From: Polyangiaceae bacterium
GTDB lineage: Bacteria > Myxococcota_A > Polyangia > Polyangiales > Polyangiaceae
Direction: 5' to 3'
NCBI GenBank assembly: GCA_016719945.1
Contig: JADJYE010000010.1
Coordinates: 1 to 64,000 of the forward strand
DNA: 64,000 nucleotides
The notes under the pieces are model-generated. The model had not been told where the DNA came from, ran no database searches, and saw only the letters and a program-made list of their open reading frames with translations. Shown here piece after piece: positions 26,333 to 34,639 of this stretch. Position 1 is the stretch's first letter; every line of letters begins with the position of its first letter. The translations under genes and the position numbers were made by a program.

Positions 26333-26854
26333 ATGAGCACCAAGCCGGAGTTGCGTTTCCCGAAGCCGAGCTTCACCGCGTTGCTCGAGCACTACAAGAC
26401 CGACGCGGAGACCGTGCACACCTGCGCGATCTTGAACCCGACCGAGCAGGCCGACGGGATCAACACCTGCGCGGCGCGGCTCAGCGAGGCCCTGTGCCTG
26501 GCGAACGCGCTGGCGACCGATCGCGCGAAGATCCGCGCGGGCACGAAGAAGAACGACGTCTACCCGCTGCTCGGGCCGTACAACTATCGGCTGTTCGGCA
26601 ACCTCTGCAACCACGGCATCGCCCGCGGGGCCCGCGACCTCGGCGAGTTCCTCCAGCACCACTGGGGCCAGCCGAAGTCGTTCACCAGCCTGGAGGGCGC
26701 GCCGCCCGAGATCCAGGACAAGACCGGGGTGCTCTGCTTCATCAAGATCCCGGGGTACTCGGGGCAAGGTCACGTCGACGTCTGGAACAAGGCCAGCTGC
26801 GTCGGGAGCGGCTATTGGAACTCCTCGAAGGTGTGGTTCTGGGAGCTCGCCTGA
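26333..26854 (+). CDS. Type VI secretion amidase effector Tae4-like (orphan)
   Basis: 173 residues, close to the usual Tae4 size. Start ATG 26333 (MSTKPELRFPKPSF). The catalytic Cys is seen in DGINTCAARLSEAL (Cys46), the His in GYSGQGHVDVWN (His147); LGEFLQHHWGQPKSF is the conserved middle helix. Tae4 enzymes cleave the gamma-D-Glu-mDAP bond of peptidoglycan cross-links. No signal peptide, as expected for a T6SS cargo. No Tai4-like immunity gene, VgrG or PAAR is adjacent; the next gene is an ECF sigma factor 20 bp downstream. It may therefore be a cell-wall remodelling enzyme, or its immunity gene may lie elsewhere. Confidence 0.8.
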   Translation: MSTKPELRFPKPSFTALLEHYKTDAETVHTCAILNPTEQADGINTCAARLSEALCLANALATDRAKIRAGTKKNDVYPLLGPYNYRLFGNLCNHGIARGARDLGEFLQHHWGQPKSFTSLEGAPPEIQDKTGVLCFIKIPGYSGQGHVDVWNKASCVGSGYWNSSKVWFWELA

Positions 26855-26873
26855 TCTCCTCGAGGGTCGGCCG

Positions 26874-27476
26874 TTGAACGACGACGAGTCGGCCTTCGTC
26901 GCGAGGCTCGTGGCCCGCGACGAGGCCGCGTTCAACCAGCTCGTCGTCCAGTACGAGCGCCGCGTGTTCGCGCTCGTCTTCCGGATGCTCGGCCGGCGTG
27001 AAGAGGCGGAGGACCTGGCGCAGGAGGTCTTCGTCCAGGTCTTCAAGGCGATCGATCAGTTTCGGGGCGACTCGAAGCTCTCGACCTGGATCTACCGCAT
27101 CGCGGTCAACCTCTGTAAGAACCGCACCAAATACCTCTCGCGCCGGCAGGTCGGCGAGCAAGACGACGTCGACGCGATGGCCGACCGCGCGCCGCTCTCC
27201 GCCGCGAAGGGCGTCAGCGTCGGCGATATCAGCCGACCGGACGAGCTCGTCGAGGGGATGCAGCTAGAGGTGATCGTGAAGCACGCGATCTCCCAGATCG
27301 ACCCCGAGTTTCGCGAGGTGCTCATCCTGCGGGACGTCGAGGACATGGCCTACGAGGAGATCGCCGCGGTCACGGGCCTGCCCGACGGCACCGTGAAGAG
27401 CCGCATCCACCGCGCGCGCGCCCAGCTCCGCGCGCTGGTCGAGAAGGCCGTCGGCGAGAAGTTGAGGGGTAGCTGA
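26874..27476 (+). CDS. ECF RNA polymerase sigma factor (RpoE-like)
   Basis: 200 residues. TTG start at 26874, preceded by GAGGGTCGG as ribosome site. Region 2: RVFALVFRMLGRREEAEDLAQEVFVQVFKAI with FRGDSKLSTWIYRIAVN; region 4: YEEIAAVTGLPDGTVKSRIHRARAQLR (helix-turn-helix). Its stop overlaps the start of the next gene by one base (TGATG), so the two are coupled and the partner is the probable anti-sigma factor. Confidence 0.92.
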   Translation: MNDDESAFVARLVARDEAAFNQLVVQYERRVFALVFRMLGRREEAEDLAQEVFVQVFKAIDQFRGDSKLSTWIYRIAVNLCKNRTKYLSRRQVGEQDDVDAMADRAPLSAAKGVSVGDISRPDELVEGMQLEVIVKHAISQIDPEFREVLILRDVEDMAYEEIAAVTGLPDGTVKSRIHRARAQLRALVEKAVGEKLRGS

Positions 27477-27865
27477 TGAGCGACGAGACCGAACGCGACG
27501 AGCCGCCGAAGAAGAGCGCGCCGCCGGCCGGCGAGCCGCCGAAGCGCGAGCCTCCCGCCGGCGACGACTTCGACGCGGACGACGATCTGCCGGACAGCGC
27601 GCGCGACGTCCTGATCGACGAGGTCGATCTGAAGGACGCCCTGCGCGGTGCGCTCCGCCCGCCGCCCGGCGCCGTCGCTCCCAGCCTGCTGCGCGGCGTG
27701 CAGAAGAAGCTGCGCGTGCGCTCGCGCGGGAAGTTCTACGGCGACGGGTGGAGCACCGCGTCGTCGCCGCGCTCGACGTACCTGGTGACGAGCGCCATCA
27801 TGCTGCTGCTCATCGCGGTCGTGGTCTTCGCGCTGCTGCCCTACAGCTCGTCGAGCTTGCCCTGA
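27476..27865 (+). CDS. Probable membrane-bound anti-sigma factor
   Basis: 129 residues. The N-terminal half is charged and Pro-rich; residues ~38-85 (DDLPDSARDVLIDEVDLKDAL..ALRPPPGAV..SLLRGVQKKLR) are helical; one C-terminal membrane helix (TYLVTSAIMLLLIAVVVFALL, ~100-122). No Cys/His zinc anti-sigma motif is present. The role is inferred from the overlapping start with the sigma gene and the membrane topology. Confidence 0.65.
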   Translation: MSDETERDEPPKKSAPPAGEPPKREPPAGDDFDADDDLPDSARDVLIDEVDLKDALRGALRPPPGAVAPSLLRGVQKKLRVRSRGKFYGDGWSTASSPRSTYLVTSAIMLLLIAVVVFALLPYSSSSLP

Positions 27866-27921
27866 CCCCCACCGTTCCCTCGCACTCCCCGACCTGATAC
27901 CCCTACGCCCGGAGCGAGCGC

Positions 27922-28458
27922 ATGAACCAGCCCCCCTACGGCCAGCCCCCCTACGGTCAGCCTCCTCAAGGCCAGCCCAACCCCCAAGGCGCCATGCCGC
28001 AGACGGGCCTCGTGGCGCCGGCCGCGGCGCAGGCCCCCAACGCGGCCAACGAGACGGTCCTGTTCCAGGGCGAGCCCGCCCTGGTCCACAGCCTGGGCGC
28101 GCTGCTCCTCGCGATCTTCACGCTCGGCATCGCGGTGCTGTTCTTCTGGTTCAAGCGCGGGGGCGTCAGCTACCGCATCACCAACCAGCGCGTCGTGATC
28201 GACCGCGGCATCCTCTCCAAGAAGATGGAGCAGCTCGACCTCTACCGCGTCCACGACTTCACGGTCGAGCGCCCGTTCGGTCAGCGCATCATGGGGACCG
28301 GCAACCTGCGCCTCAACACGTTCGACAAGACGACGCCGGTCGTCGAGCTCAGCGGGCTCAAGACCGACGTCGTGCAGCTGTACGAGACGCTGCGCGTCGC
28401 CGTCGAAGCGGCGAAGCAGCTGCGCGGCGTGCGCATGGTCGACTACGAGCAGACCTGA
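27922..28458 (+). CDS. bPH2 (PH-like) domain membrane protein
   Basis: 178 residues. N-terminal low complexity with GQPPYGQPPQGQP repeats, then ETVLFQGEPALVHS, a membrane hairpin (ALLLAIFTLGIAVLFFWF) and YRITNQRVVIDRGILSKKMEQLDLYRVHDFTVERPFGQRIMGTGN, the standard pattern of bacterial PH domain YdbS/YdbT-type proteins. Likely associated with the membrane or stress response; 56 bp after the anti-sigma gene on the same strand, so it may belong to the sigma operon. Confidence 0.8.
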   Translation: MNQPPYGQPPYGQPPQGQPNPQGAMPQTGLVAPAAAQAPNAANETVLFQGEPALVHSLGALLLAIFTLGIAVLFFWFKRGGVSYRITNQRVVIDRGILSKKMEQLDLYRVHDFTVERPFGQRIMGTGNLRLNTFDKTTPVVELSGLKTDVVQLYETLRVAVEAAKQLRGVRMVDYEQT

Positions 28459-28471
28459 CCGGTCTCGAGCC

Positions 28472-29968
28472 TCACTTCACGACGTCGCCGGTGGCGAGGT
28501 TGATCTTCAGCTCGCGGACGACCTCGGGCTGAGCGCAGACGATCGCGGGCTTCGCGCCCTTCACGCCGTCCTCGATGACCTTCGAGACCTTCTTCGCGAC
28601 GTCGAAGCTCGGGGTCTTCGCGGCGAAGAACTTCTTTCCGTAGTCCTTCGTCACCACGAACTTCACGTCCTTGAGCTCGGTGTGCCCCTTCAGCGCCTTG
28701 CGCGTGAGCGGGAAGTCGTAGTCGTCGGGCGTGACCTTGGTGAACCCATACAGGATGACGACGTTGTCCTTGCACCTGGGCCCGCCGAAGCTCGCGGGCT
28801 TCTTGGTCTTCGGGGGCGCCTGCTGCACGACCGCCGCGTCCGCGACCTTCGGGCTCTCGTCCGCAGATTTGCGCTGGCGCAAGAGCACGCGGCCGTCGAC
28901 CACCCACAGCACGCCGTCCTTGTCGGCGGCGATGTCGATCGGCTTGGTGTCGCCCGGCAGCTCCACCGCCTCCCAGCGATCGGTCCCGCGTTTGTAGAGC
29001 CCGCTCGCCGTCGTGACGTGGAAGGTCCCGTCCTTCGCGATCGCGCCGCGCAGCGCGAGCTCGCCGCCGCCCGGCGTCGTCATCGGCTTCCAGGCGCCGC
29101 CCTCGAGGTGGTGAATGCCGCCGTCGATCAGCCACGCGTCGCCCGACTTCGAGACCACGAACTGGGCCGCGTCGCTGGGCTCACCCTCGAGCTTCGTCAG
29201 CGACGACGTGCTCGAGCCGGCCTTCCACACCTCGATCACGCGCGGCCCCTCGCAGGCGGGGCCATACGCCAGGATGGTCCCGTCGGGGAGGCTGCCGACG
29301 GCGAGGGGCATCTTCAGGGACGCGCCGCCCTCACCCATCGCGTTCTCGCAGGTCTTGGTGGCGGGGGACGACTTGAGCGTGACCTTCGACCCGCGCAGCG
29401 TCGTGAATTTGGGCGCCGCGCCCCCGAACGGCATGAACGGCGCGTCGACGGCGACCAACTCGCCCTTGCAGGTGGCCTGCAGCTTGCCCGCCTTCAAGGT
29501 GTAGCTCTCGGCGGTGGGGGCGCGGCCCGTGTCACCCACCGCGAGCAGCGTCACGTCGTCCGGCCAGGTCCCCTCGGCCGCGACGATGTTGTGGAACCAG
29601 CCTTGGAGCGACCACTCCTTGGCGAACTTCACGGAGTCGCCCTCGACGACGCCGATCGCGTTGCCCTGCGAATAGTCGTCAGGGCTCGAGCCCGGCCAAG
29701 GCTTCGCCTCTTGGTCTGCGACCATCAGCGCGTTGTCGAGGGGGAAGAGCGAGTAGACGCCCTCCAGCTTCGCCACCGCGACGAAGCTCGACGCCGCCTT
29801 CGCGGGCGGCGACGTCGACACGGGCTGCGCGCTGGGGTCCGCGCTGGGGTCGGGCGGCGCGGATGTCGCGCCGGTCGCCCCCGGCGAGGTGGGCTCCGTC
29901 GACGGCCCCGTGGTCGAGCACGACGCGAGCAGCAACGAGGCGACCGTCAAAGGGGCGAGGGGACGCAT
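28472..29968 (-). CDS. Lipoprotein of unknown function with propeller-like repeats
   Basis: 498 residues from ATG 29968 (MRPLAPLTVASLLLASC, lipobox LLASC), preceded by GAGGGG. After a Ser/Pro/Thr linker come repeated beta segments with Asp-Gly turns (SLPDGTILAYG; VVSKSGDAWLIDGG; AIAKDGTFHVTTASG; IAADKDGVLWVVDG), as in two-component-regulator-like propellers. The C-terminal ~110 residues form a separate alpha/beta domain (NVVILYGFTKVTPDDYDFPLTRKALKG). No catalytic motif recognised. Convergent with the PH protein. Confidence 0.6.
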   Translation of the reverse strand: MRPLAPLTVASLLLASCSTTGPSTEPTSPGATGATSAPPDPSADPSAQPVSTSPPAKAASSFVAVAKLEGVYSLFPLDNALMVADQEAKPWPGSSPDDYSQGNAIGVVEGDSVKFAKEWSLQGWFHNIVAAEGTWPDDVTLLAVGDTGRAPTAESYTLKAGKLQATCKGELVAVDAPFMPFGGAAPKFTTLRGSKVTLKSSPATKTCENAMGEGGASLKMPLAVGSLPDGTILAYGPACEGPRVIEVWKAGSSTSSLTKLEGEPSDAAQFVVSKSGDAWLIDGGIHHLEGGAWKPMTTPGGGELALRGAIAKDGTFHVTTASGLYKRGTDRWEAVELPGDTKPIDIAADKDGVLWVVDGRVLLRQRKSADESPKVADAAVVQQAPPKTKKPASFGGPRCKDNVVILYGFTKVTPDDYDFPLTRKALKGHTELKDVKFVVTKDYGKKFFAAKTPSFDVAKKVSKVIEDGVKGAKPAIVCAQPEVVRELKINLATGDVVK

Positions 29969-30034
29969 GGCGCCGCATGCTAGCCAGAACCCGCTGTCCT
30001 TGACGAGGGTGGCGTCCTCTCGTACGCCTCGGCC

Positions 30035-30798
30035 GTGTCCTCGACGAGCGAGAGCGGCCGCGTGAACGCCCGCCGGTTCGCGCTTCGAAGGTTGCACTCG
30101 CTATGCGGCGTCGTGCCGATCGGGGTCTTCCTGGTCGCCCACCTCGCGTCGACGTCGGTCGCGCTGCAGGGCCAAGCGGCCTTCGAGCGCACCCTGCAAG
30201 AGGAGCGCGACGCGCCGTTCCGCCTGCTGGCCGAGATCGGCTTGGTCCTCCTGCCGCTCGCGTTCCACGCGCTGTATGGCATCAAGCTCGCGTTCGAGCC
30301 TCGCCACAACACGGGCCGTTACCCGTACTCGCGCAACTGGATGTACGCGGCGCAGCGCCTCACCGGCCTGCTCGCGCTGGCGTTCATCCTCTGGCACGCC
30401 AGCGAGCTGTGGGTCCCCCGCGTGACCGGCGAGCTCACCGAGGAGCAGGTGTACCCTGCGCTCTGCCAGAGCCTGTCGACCACGCGCTATGGCGTCCCCT
30501 GGGTCGCGCTCGCCTACCTGCTGGGCATCGCCGTGAGCGTGTTCCATTCGCCAACGGGCTGTGGGGCTTCTGCGTGTCGTGGGGCATCACCGCGACTCGC
30601 CGCTCGCAGCGCGTCAGCGCGACGGTCTTCGGGCTGCTCGGGCTCGCGCTCTTCGCGCTCGGAGCCAACACCACGATCTACTTCGCGACGGGCGCGCGCA
30701 TCGCAGTCCTGGGCGTCGGCTCGGGGACGCGCGCGGCGCAGATCACCCAGACCTGCGCCGACCACGTGGCGCCCGTCGCCCGCGCGGAGGCGCCGTGA
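30035..30798 (+). CDS. sdhC: Succinate dehydrogenase cytochrome b558-type subunit (one-base frameshift)
   Basis: GTG start at 30035. Five-helix membrane subunit of the b558 type: LHSLCGVVPIGVFLVAHL (first heme His), FHALYGIKLAFEPRHN, YAAQRLTGLLALAFILWH, VALAYLLGIAVSVFHFANGLWGF and a last helix FGLLGLALFALGANTT. The frame breaks near 30549 where GTGTTCCATTCGCC lacks one T compared with the expected VFHFANG codons; correcting it gives ~254 residues ending at TGA 30798. The subunit anchors SdhAB in the inner membrane and passes electrons to the quinone. The stop overlaps the GTG of sdhA (GTGA), showing coupled translation. Confidence 0.85.
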
Positions 30799-32891
30799 GC
30801 CTGGCTTCCCCCGGGCCCGCGCTGCGCAGCGAGGGCGGCAAGCTGCGTCGCGTCGCGGTCGTCGGCGCGGGGGTCGCGGGCATGGCGACGGCCCTCGAGC
30901 TGGCGCGCGCGCGCGTGCCCGTCGACGTGCTCAGCCTCCTCCCCGCGAAGCGCGCGCCCTCTGTCGCCTCTCGCGGCGGAGTCAACGCAGCGCTCGACGT
31001 GAACGGCGAGGGTGACTCACCTCGGCAGCACTTCGAGGACACGATCAGGGTCGGCGAGAGCCTCGCGCACCAGCCGCTCGTCTCCGCCATGTGCGAGGCC
31101 GCCCCGGACATCGTGCACCTCCTCGATCGGATGGGGGTCCCCTTCCACCGCACCGGCGAGGGGCGGCCGGCGGCGCGCAGGCTCCCCGGCTCCTCCCATG
31201 CGCGCGCAGCGTTCGCCGGCGCGACCACCGGCCACGCCGCCGTGTCCGCGCTCGATCAGCAGCTCAGGCGCTTCGAAGGCGAGCCCTGCGTCGACGCTCG
31301 AGGCGTCGAGATCCCGGGGGAGCCGCTCGTCCGCAGGCTCGAGCACGTCGAGCTGGTCGGGCTCGTCCAGGACGACGCGGGCGTGTGCGTCGGCGTGGTG
31401 ACCCAAGACCTGCGCGCCATGACCGTCAAGGCGACCCCTTACGACGCCGTCGTGCTCGCGACGGGCGGCTTCGCGGGGTTGTTCGCGGGCGGTGCGGCGA
31501 GCGCGCTCTCCCTCGGCACGGCCGCGGCCGCGGCGTATCGGCAGGGCGCGGTGTTCGCCAACGCGGAGCTCATCGAGCACCACCCGACGGCGACGCACGG
31601 TCACGGGCGCGCGACGATCGTCTCCAGCGCCGCCCGCGCCGAGGGCGGGCGGCTGTGGGTGCCGCGTGATCCAAAGGACCTCCGTGCGCCGCGCGACATC
31701 CCCGAGCGCGAGCGCGACTACTTCCTCGAGCGGCTCTACCCGTCGTTCGGCAACCTCGTCGCGCACGACGTCGCCGCGCGCGCGATCCATCGCCTGTGCG
31801 TCCGCGAAGGCGGCGGGGTCCGCGACCCGAGGTCGGGCGAGAGCGAGCGCGCCGTGTACCTCGATCTCGTCCACCGCGCGGCCAGGCTCGAGCCGGGGCA
31901 GCTGCGCGGCGTCGTCGACGTCACCACGCGGCTCGGCGCCGGCGACCCTCTCGCGGGGCCCGTGAAGGTCTTCCCCGCGGCCTCCGCGACGCTCGGCGGC
32001 CTGTGGGTCGACTTCGAAAAGGGCGAGGCTGGCAGGCCGGTGCGAGGCTCGCCGCGGAACCACGCGACGAGCGTCCCTGGTCTGTACGCGGTGGGCGAGG
32101 TGGAGCACCAGTACCACGGCGCCCAGCGCCTCCCCGGCAACGCCCTGCTCGCCTCGATCTTCGGCGCGAGCCTGTGCGCGCAGGCGGTCGCGTCGTATCG
32201 CGGCGCGATGGCGCGCAGCGCGTACGATCTTCCGCGCTCGATCTTCGAGAAGTCCGAGAAGCAGCGCGCGGACGAGTACGCGGCGGCGCTCGCCGGCCCG
32301 AAGGGCGGCGGGGAGCCGCTCAGCCCGTATGCGCTGCTCGACGAGCTGCGCGCCGCGCTGGCGGACGGCTGCGGCGTCGAGCGCGACGACGACGGTTTGG
32401 CGCGGGCGGAGGCGAAGCTCGCCGAGCTCGACGAGCGACGCGCCGCCGTCGAGGTGACCGACTCGAGCTCGCGCTCCAACCAGGCCGCAGCCCTCGCGCG
32501 CGCGCTGCCCGATCTCATCGACCTCGGTCGCCTGGTCGTCGCTTGCGCCAAGCGCCGCGACGAGAGCCGCGGGGCTCACGCGCGGGCGTCGCACGACGCA
32601 CGAGACGACGGCCGGCACCTGGCCGCGACCCTCGCGCGCCGCGCGCCCGACGGGACGCCCCGCTTCCTCGACGCCGTCGAGTACACCTGCGTCGGCGCGA
32701 CCGTCCACGTGAGCGCCGCGATCGACACCAGCGTCGTTGGCCCCCTGGCGCGCGAGGTCCCTCGGCCCCACGGCTCGGGGCGGGTCTCTGCGCCGCCCGC
32801 GAAGGATCGTGAGCCCAAGCGCCCGGCGCGCGCCGAGCGCGGCGGAGCCGACAAGAAAGATCGCCCCGCGCCAGAGGATGAAGAGGCCTGA
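30795..32891 (+). CDS. sdhA: Succinate dehydrogenase flavoprotein subunit
   Basis: 698 residues; GTG 30795 overlaps the sdhC stop. FAD motif VAVVGAGVAGMATALELA; substrate-site blocks DTIRVGESLAHQPLVSAMCEAAP, LIEHHPTATHGHG, ARAEGGRLW and QYHGAQRLPGNALLASIFG. At the place where typical SdhA carries the covalently flavinylated His (R-S-H-T/S-V), this protein reads RAPSVASRGGVN with Pro55. If the alignment is right, FAD is bound non-covalently. The last ~45 residues are a Lys/Pro/Ala-rich tail with no counterpart. Oxidises succinate in the TCA cycle, or reduces fumarate. Confidence 0.9.
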   Translation: MSLASPGPALRSEGGKLRRVAVVGAGVAGMATALELARARVPVDVLSLLPAKRAPSVASRGGVNAALDVNGEGDSPRQHFEDTIRVGESLAHQPLVSAMCEAAPDIVHLLDRMGVPFHRTGEGRPAARRLPGSSHARAAFAGATTGHAAVSALDQQLRRFEGEPCVDARGVEIPGEPLVRRLEHVELVGLVQDDAGVCVGVVTQDLRAMTVKATPYDAVVLATGGFAGLFAGGAASALSLGTAAAAAYRQGAVFANAELIEHHPTATHGHGRATIVSSAARAEGGRLWVPRDPKDLRAPRDIPERERDYFLERLYPSFGNLVAHDVAARAIHRLCVREGGGVRDPRSGESERAVYLDLVHRAARLEPGQLRGVVDVTTRLGAGDPLAGPVKVFPAASATLGGLWVDFEKGEAGRPVRGSPRNHATSVPGLYAVGEVEHQYHGAQRLPGNALLASIFGASLCAQAVASYRGAMARSAYDLPRSIFEKSEKQRADEYAAALAGPKGGGEPLSPYALLDELRAALADGCGVERDDDGLARAEAKLAELDERRAAVEVTDSSSRSNQAAALARALPDLIDLGRLVVACAKRRDESRGAHARASHDARDDGRHLAATLARRAPDGTPRFLDAVEYTCVGATVHVSAAIDTSVVGPLAREVPRPHGSGRVSAPPAKDREPKRPARAERGGADKKDRPAPEDEEA

Positions 32892-33661
32892 TGTCGACCA
32901 AGAAGGACGATCGACGAAAGGTCCGGCTCCGGGTGCTCCGCCAGGACGCGCCCGACAAGCCCTCGAGCCGCCGCTTCGAAGAGGTCGAGGTCGACCTCCA
33001 CCCCTCGATGACCGTCCACGACTGCTTGGAGGCGGTTCGCCGCCGTCCCGTGAACGTGAAGGGGGCCGCCATCGCGCCGATCGCGTGGGAAGCGTCGTGC
33101 CTCGAGGAGACGTGCGGCGCGTGCACGATGATGATCCAAGGGCGCCCGCGGCAGGCCTGCGCGACGCTGGTGAGCGAGGTCTCGCCCAAGGGTCAGCCGA
33201 TCGTCCTCGAGCCGCTCGGAAAGTTTCCGGTCGAGCGCGACCTGATCGTCGACCGCGCGAAGATGTTCGACGCCCTGACGCGCGTGCGCGCCTGGGTGAA
33301 GCTCGACGGCAGCGCCTCCCCCGCGCCGGCCGAGGGTCAGGGCGCCCAGCAGGGCCGCTACGAGCTGTCCTCGTGCATCGCGTGTGGTGCGTGCCTCGAG
33401 GCGTGCCCCGAGGTCCACGACGGCAGCGCGTTCGTCGGCGCGGCCGCGCTCAACGAGGTCCGCGCGCTGAACCTGCACCCGGTTGGCAGGCTCGATCGGG
33501 GCGAGCGCCTGGAGGCGATCATGGGCGACGGGGGCGTCGCAGACTGTGGCAAGGCCCAGAACTGCGTCGAGGTCTGCCCGAAGGCCATCCCCCTGGTCGA
33601 CTCGATCGGCGAGCTCTCGCGGGAGACGACCTGGCGCTGGCTGTTCGGCTGGCGTCGGTAG
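32891..33661 (+). CDS. sdhB: Succinate dehydrogenase iron-sulfur subunit
   Basis: 256 residues; ATG overlaps the sdhA stop (TGATG). The [2Fe-2S] motif is CLEETCGACTMM with the distal Cys in RQACATLV; the C-terminal ferredoxin part has CIACGACLEACPE and CGKAQNCVEVCPKAIPL for the [4Fe-4S] and [3Fe-4S] clusters. Gene order sdhC-sdhA-sdhB is that of b558-type complexes. No terminator seen; a repeat region follows. Confidence 0.95.
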   Translation: MSTKKDDRRKVRLRVLRQDAPDKPSSRRFEEVEVDLHPSMTVHDCLEAVRRRPVNVKGAAIAPIAWEASCLEETCGACTMMIQGRPRQACATLVSEVSPKGQPIVLEPLGKFPVERDLIVDRAKMFDALTRVRAWVKLDGSASPAPAEGQGAQQGRYELSSCIACGACLEACPEVHDGSAFVGAAALNEVRALNLHPVGRLDRGERLEAIMGDGGVADCGKAQNCVEVCPKAIPLVDSIGELSRETTWRWLFGWRR

Positions 33662-33759
33662 ACCGGCTCGATTCTCGCTGGCTCCGTTGTTCGCGCATCA
33701 CGCAGGATGCGTCGGGCGGAAGGGGGGGATCGAAAGCAATGCTTTGGGACGCTCTCGAG

Positions 33760-34007
33760 GAGGCGTTTCGACCAAGCGCCCCAACGACAAGGCGAGCACC
33801 GACGCCGAGAACGAGGACGAGGACGAAGCCGAGGCCGCCTTCTTCCGAGGCTCGAAGCCGCTTCTCGAGATTCGAAGCCGAAGACGAGGACGAAGCCGAC
33901 AGCCTCAGGGCATCGCTTGCGGTGTCGTGCTCGGGCGCAATCGGCCTCGGCAATCGGCGATCGGCGTGGGCGGCCAGGAGCTGAGGACCTGGGGACACCC
34001 CCCTAAG
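33760..34007 (-). repeat. Stop-codon-linked dispersed repeat, copy 3
   Basis: Read on the minus strand it starts at 34007 straight after a TGA (34010-34008) with CTTAGGGGGGTGTCCCC, then TCCTGGCCGCCCACGCCG, ATTGCGCCCGAGCACGACACCGCAAG, GAATCTCGAGAAGCGGCTTCG, GGAAGAAGGCGGCCTCGGC and GTGCTCGCCTTGTCGTTGG (~33790). These blocks match copy 2 in order. GGGGGTGTCCCC can form a small hairpin. The rest of the 33662-34137 interval holds no convincing gene besides the remnant at 34008-34110. Confidence 0.7.
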
Positions 34008-34110
34008 TCAGCGCGTGTTCTTGCGCGAGTCGCGCTCCTCGGGGATCGGCCCTTCGGTGCGGTCTGGGTGGTGCTCGAGCACGAGCCTCTTCTTGGCCAC
34101 TTGGTCCTCG
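34008..34110 (-). pseudogene. Possible 3' remnant of an unrecognised gene
   Basis: A ~33-codon stretch ending at TGA 34010-34008 reads DQVAKKRLVLEHHPDRTEG, then PEERDSRKNTR in codons with strongly G/C-ending third positions, like the real genes around. Upstream the frame runs into the four-helix-bundle gene in another phase and loses coding character. No start or family recognised. It may be the tail of a gene cut by insertion of the four-helix-bundle cassette. Confidence 0.35.
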
Positions 34111-34137
34111 CGCAGCGACGCGTGGGGGCGCCGCCCC

Positions 34138-34512
34138 TCAGCGGCCGGCCAGCTTGGTGAGCATGGCGGCCAGCCGGCCCAGCAGGCTGAGCAGTTCCGC
34201 GATCTCGCTCTGCGTCGCCAGCCCCAACCGCCCGAGCGCCTCCACACAGGCGGCGGCCTCACAGGCCTCTGCGCGTGCGCCACGCAGCCGTTGCGCGCGA
34301 TCTGCACCGCTGCGAGCAGCCCCCTCGGCCAGCTGCAGAAACGCTGACTGGCTTGCTCTGCGAAGCTGATCGCTGAGCGGCCCGTAGCCCCGCGGCAGCT
34401 TCTTGGCGAGCGCGTCAGCCTTCTCGAGCGCGTCGAGCGCTACCGCGTACGCGTCGAGACCGTGATGGGGAAAGCGGAGGAACGAGGTCTTGTCGTCTTG
34501 CCTTTGGGTCAT
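34138..34512 (-). CDS. Four-helix-bundle protein (23S rRNA IVS/Avd-like family)
   Basis: 124 residues from ATG 34512 (MTQRQDDKTSFLRF). Pattern LDAYAVALDALEKADALAKKLPRG, LSDQLRRASQSAFLQLAEGAARSG and CVEALGRLGLATQSEIAELL matches the S23/IVS four-helix-bundle family. Members occur in rRNA intervening sequences, next to diversity-generating retroelements (Avd), or, as here, alone; function unknown. No reverse transcriptase or template repeat is nearby. The gene is bracketed by two copies of the dispersed repeat (copies 3 and 4). Confidence 0.8.
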   Translation of the reverse strand: MTQRQDDKTSFLRFPHHGLDAYAVALDALEKADALAKKLPRGYGPLSDQLRRASQSAFLQLAEGAARSGADRAQRLRGARAEACEAAACVEALGRLGLATQSEIAELLSLLGRLAAMLTKLAGR

Positions 34513-34639
34513 GCCCAACAACGCGCAGGATCCGTGACCGACGGGTGGCGCCGATCTCCGCCCTGAAATTCGATCCGCTCCCTGCGCCACCGCTCGGGCG
34601 CGGAGCGTGCGCGACAGGGCTGACACGAAGGCAAGACGG

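Noticed and set aside
26333..27865. T6SS effector-immunity pair with the small membrane protein at 27476
   Set aside because: That protein is coupled to the ECF sigma factor, is cytoplasmic with one C-terminal helix, and lacks a periplasmic immunity-like domain.
33483..34347. Frames of 100-225 codons downstream of sdhB
   Set aside because: They overlap sdhB in another phase and the repeat; similarity between these frames and those near 21.5 kb reflects shared repeat DNA, not a protein family.
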